Of a DNA stretch of 6,040 nucleotides, positions 4,905-6,040 are shown one piece after another. The notes below the pieces were generated by a model that was given only the letters and a program-made list of their open reading frames with translations, had not been told where the DNA came from and made no database searches. The number at the start of each line of letters is the position of its first letter. Position 1 is the stretch's first letter. Source of the stretch: Microcaldota archaeon (GTDB lineage: Archaea; Micrarchaeota; Micrarchaeia; Micrarchaeales; Micrarchaeaceae). Where the stretch lies: NCBI GenBank assembly GCA_021785805.1, contig JAJYEJ010000045.1, forward strand, positions 1 through 6,040, given 5' to 3'. Made by a program: the position numbers and the translations under genes.

Positions 4905-6040
4905 TTAGCCCGTGACAAGCGATTCGAATGTGGTGGAAGGCATCGTCCCCATTGGGGGCATGGTCCGTATCCTGAACCATTGTATCGCGACCGACGTGGG
5001 GTCGTACTGCGCAACCAAGAATGCGTAGGAGTTCTGCATCGGCGCGTCTGCTAAAGATGGACCATACAGGCACGAGGAGTAGCCGTTCTGGCCAATCTCA
5101 TTGTCCGTGAGCGACAGGTTCCAGATCAAAGTCGCTGGAGACGTGGGCGATGAGCATCCCTGCTCATTCTGGTTGTCCATGCCGCCAGGACCATATCCTT
5201 GTATGGCGAATGTGCCAGTCCACGTCCTGTACGTCATCGCATAGCCTTCAGTGGTCCCGCCTGACACCACACAGCCTAATCCGTTAGTGCCTGAGCATGA
5301 CCCCGTGACCGGAGCAGGATATATCCAGTCTTGGGCGAAATCTCCAGAACCGCTTACGCTGGTAGCGTACATATCTTCCACGTTCGTTGCCGGATTGAAC
5401 GTAGATGCCGAGAGTATCCCGGGTCCTACCCAGCCTAACCCTGAACTTGAATCGAGCGTTATCCCATTGTCGACGATAATACTGCCAAAGTCTCCAGTCT
5501 GTATGAATGTCCATTTGTTTGTGTTAAGGGATGTGCCTGTGAAGTTGTCGTAGAAGTTGAATACCTTGCCTCCATTGTCATATTCTGCGTATGGGGTGCT
5601 GAGTTGCGGGGCCTCACCTGTCGGCCCGGTAGTGGACATCTGGTTGGCGCTCATGAAGTTCATGTATATGGTTTGGCTGCCGCCGGCTGGGATAGACGTC
5701 GTGAGCTTCACCCATACCGTATCCGTCCCTGTGTTCGTCTCCACCCAAGCCTGCAACGCGCTGCCACTGCCGTTCGAACCAGTAGAGAAGCACACGTTAT
5801 AGAGGTTTGAAGTTGTGTACGAGGCATAACTCCCAGTGGCAACGCTGAGCTCCTGTTGGAAAGTCGTCTGCGTAGCCGCGCTTGCTCCGTTCGTAATCTG
5901 GATCGGCACATATGCTTCTACGGATCCGCTGCACGCTGATGATAGTGTGCTCACCGGCAGCGAGATGGTGGCGAATTGTGCCACTAGGCCAGATTTTCCG
6001 CCCTGGTCGTATTCCACCCAGAGGTAACCGGAGAACGATG
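4905..6040 (-). CDS. C-terminal part of a DUF2341-type surface protein, cut by the right edge
   Basis: The frame is open from the right edge (first whole codon at 6038) to the TAA at 4905, about 378 residues; the true start lies outside the window, so the in-frame GTG at 6017 is not a credible start. The sequence is rich in Ser, Thr, Gly and Asn and poor in Lys, as in secreted proteins. Numbered from 6017, VPIQITNGAS (38-47) and WVETNTGTDTVWVKL near 91-105, followed by IPAGGSQTIYMNF (109-121), match the DUF2341 pattern seen in archaeal and bacterial surface proteins. KVFNFYDNFTGTSLNTNKW (151-169) opens a probable concanavalin/LamG-like beta-sandwich to the end. Six cysteines (29, 76, 241, 249, 288, 316) could form disulfides, and sequons such as NFT and NLS suggest N-glycosylation. 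No C-terminal membrane anchor is visible, so any anchor must be N-terminal. Ligand unknown. Confidence 0.85.
   Translation of the reverse strand, partial: SFSGYLWVEYDQGGKSGLVAQFATISLPVSTLSSACSGSVEAYVPIQITNGASAATQTTFQQELSVATGSYASYTTSNLYNVCFSTGSNGSGSALQAWVETNTGTDTVWVKLTTSIPAGGSQTIYMNFMSANQMSTTGPTGEAPQLSTPYAEYDNGGKVFNFYDNFTGTSLNTNKWTFIQTGDFGSIIVDNGITLDSSSGLGWVGPGILSASTFNPATNVEDMYATSVSGSGDFAQDWIYPAPVTGSCSGTNGLGCVVSGGTTEGYAMTYRTWTGTFAIQGYGPGGMDNQNEQGCSSPTSPATLIWNLSLTDNEIGQNGYSSCLYGPSLADAPMQNSYAFLVAQYDPTSVAIQWFRIRTMPPMGTMPSTTFESLVTG

Noticed and set aside
4802..5014. N-terminal extension of eS26 back to an ATG at 5014
   Set aside because: It would overlap the end of the DUF2341 gene and the TATA box, and the extra residues look unrelated to eS26.

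Overview
The window looks like a stretch of archaeal chromosome. It carries archaeal or eukaryote-type translation genes (ribosomal protein uL29, initiation factor aIF1/SUI1, ribosomal protein eS26), adjacent KEOPS genes (kae1 and bud32), TATA-like promoters with short leaders, and several GTG or TTG starts. The last gene is a large secreted-looking DUF2341-type protein of a style I associate with small DPANN archaea (ARMAN/Micrarchaeota) and some Thaumarchaeota. My best guess is a Micrarchaeota-like or related DPANN genome; this is inference from gene content and protein style, not a database match.

Layout. At 1-96 (minus) is the N-terminus of an unidentified protein that runs off the left edge. 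A divergent promoter region (97-217) separates it from a plus-strand pair, uL29 (218-430) and aIF1 (430-735), whose stop and start overlap as TAATG. A 360-base gap (736-1095) has no convincing gene, but it holds a degenerate IS200/IS605-type (TnpB element) right-end motif on the minus strand and several hairpins. Plus-strand kae1 (1096-2073) and bud32 (2075-2689) follow, one base apart. On the minus strand, convergent with bud32, lies a type I isopentenyl-diphosphate isomerase (idi, 2722 to about 3264 or further upstream). Behind it are a Pro/Gln-rich, B-box-like zinc, multi-pass membrane protein (3408-4574) and eS26 (4571-4801). The eS26 stop and the membrane-protein start overlap as GTGA. 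The right end (4905-6040, minus) is the C-terminal part of a DUF2341-type surface protein.

How the genes work together. uL29, aIF1 and eS26 serve translation. Kae1 and Bud32 make the t6A37 modification of ANN-decoding tRNAs. Idi supplies dimethylallyl diphosphate for archaeal isoprenoid lipids. The membrane and surface proteins belong to the cell envelope.

The most unusual points are the solo TnpB-element right end (a possible orphan omega-RNA or its fossil), a perfect TTCCATA inverted repeat around the divergent promoter next to uL29, the missing conventional start codon for a full-length Idi, and the coupling of eS26 to an unfamiliar zinc/membrane protein. I found no CRISPR array, tRNA or rRNA.
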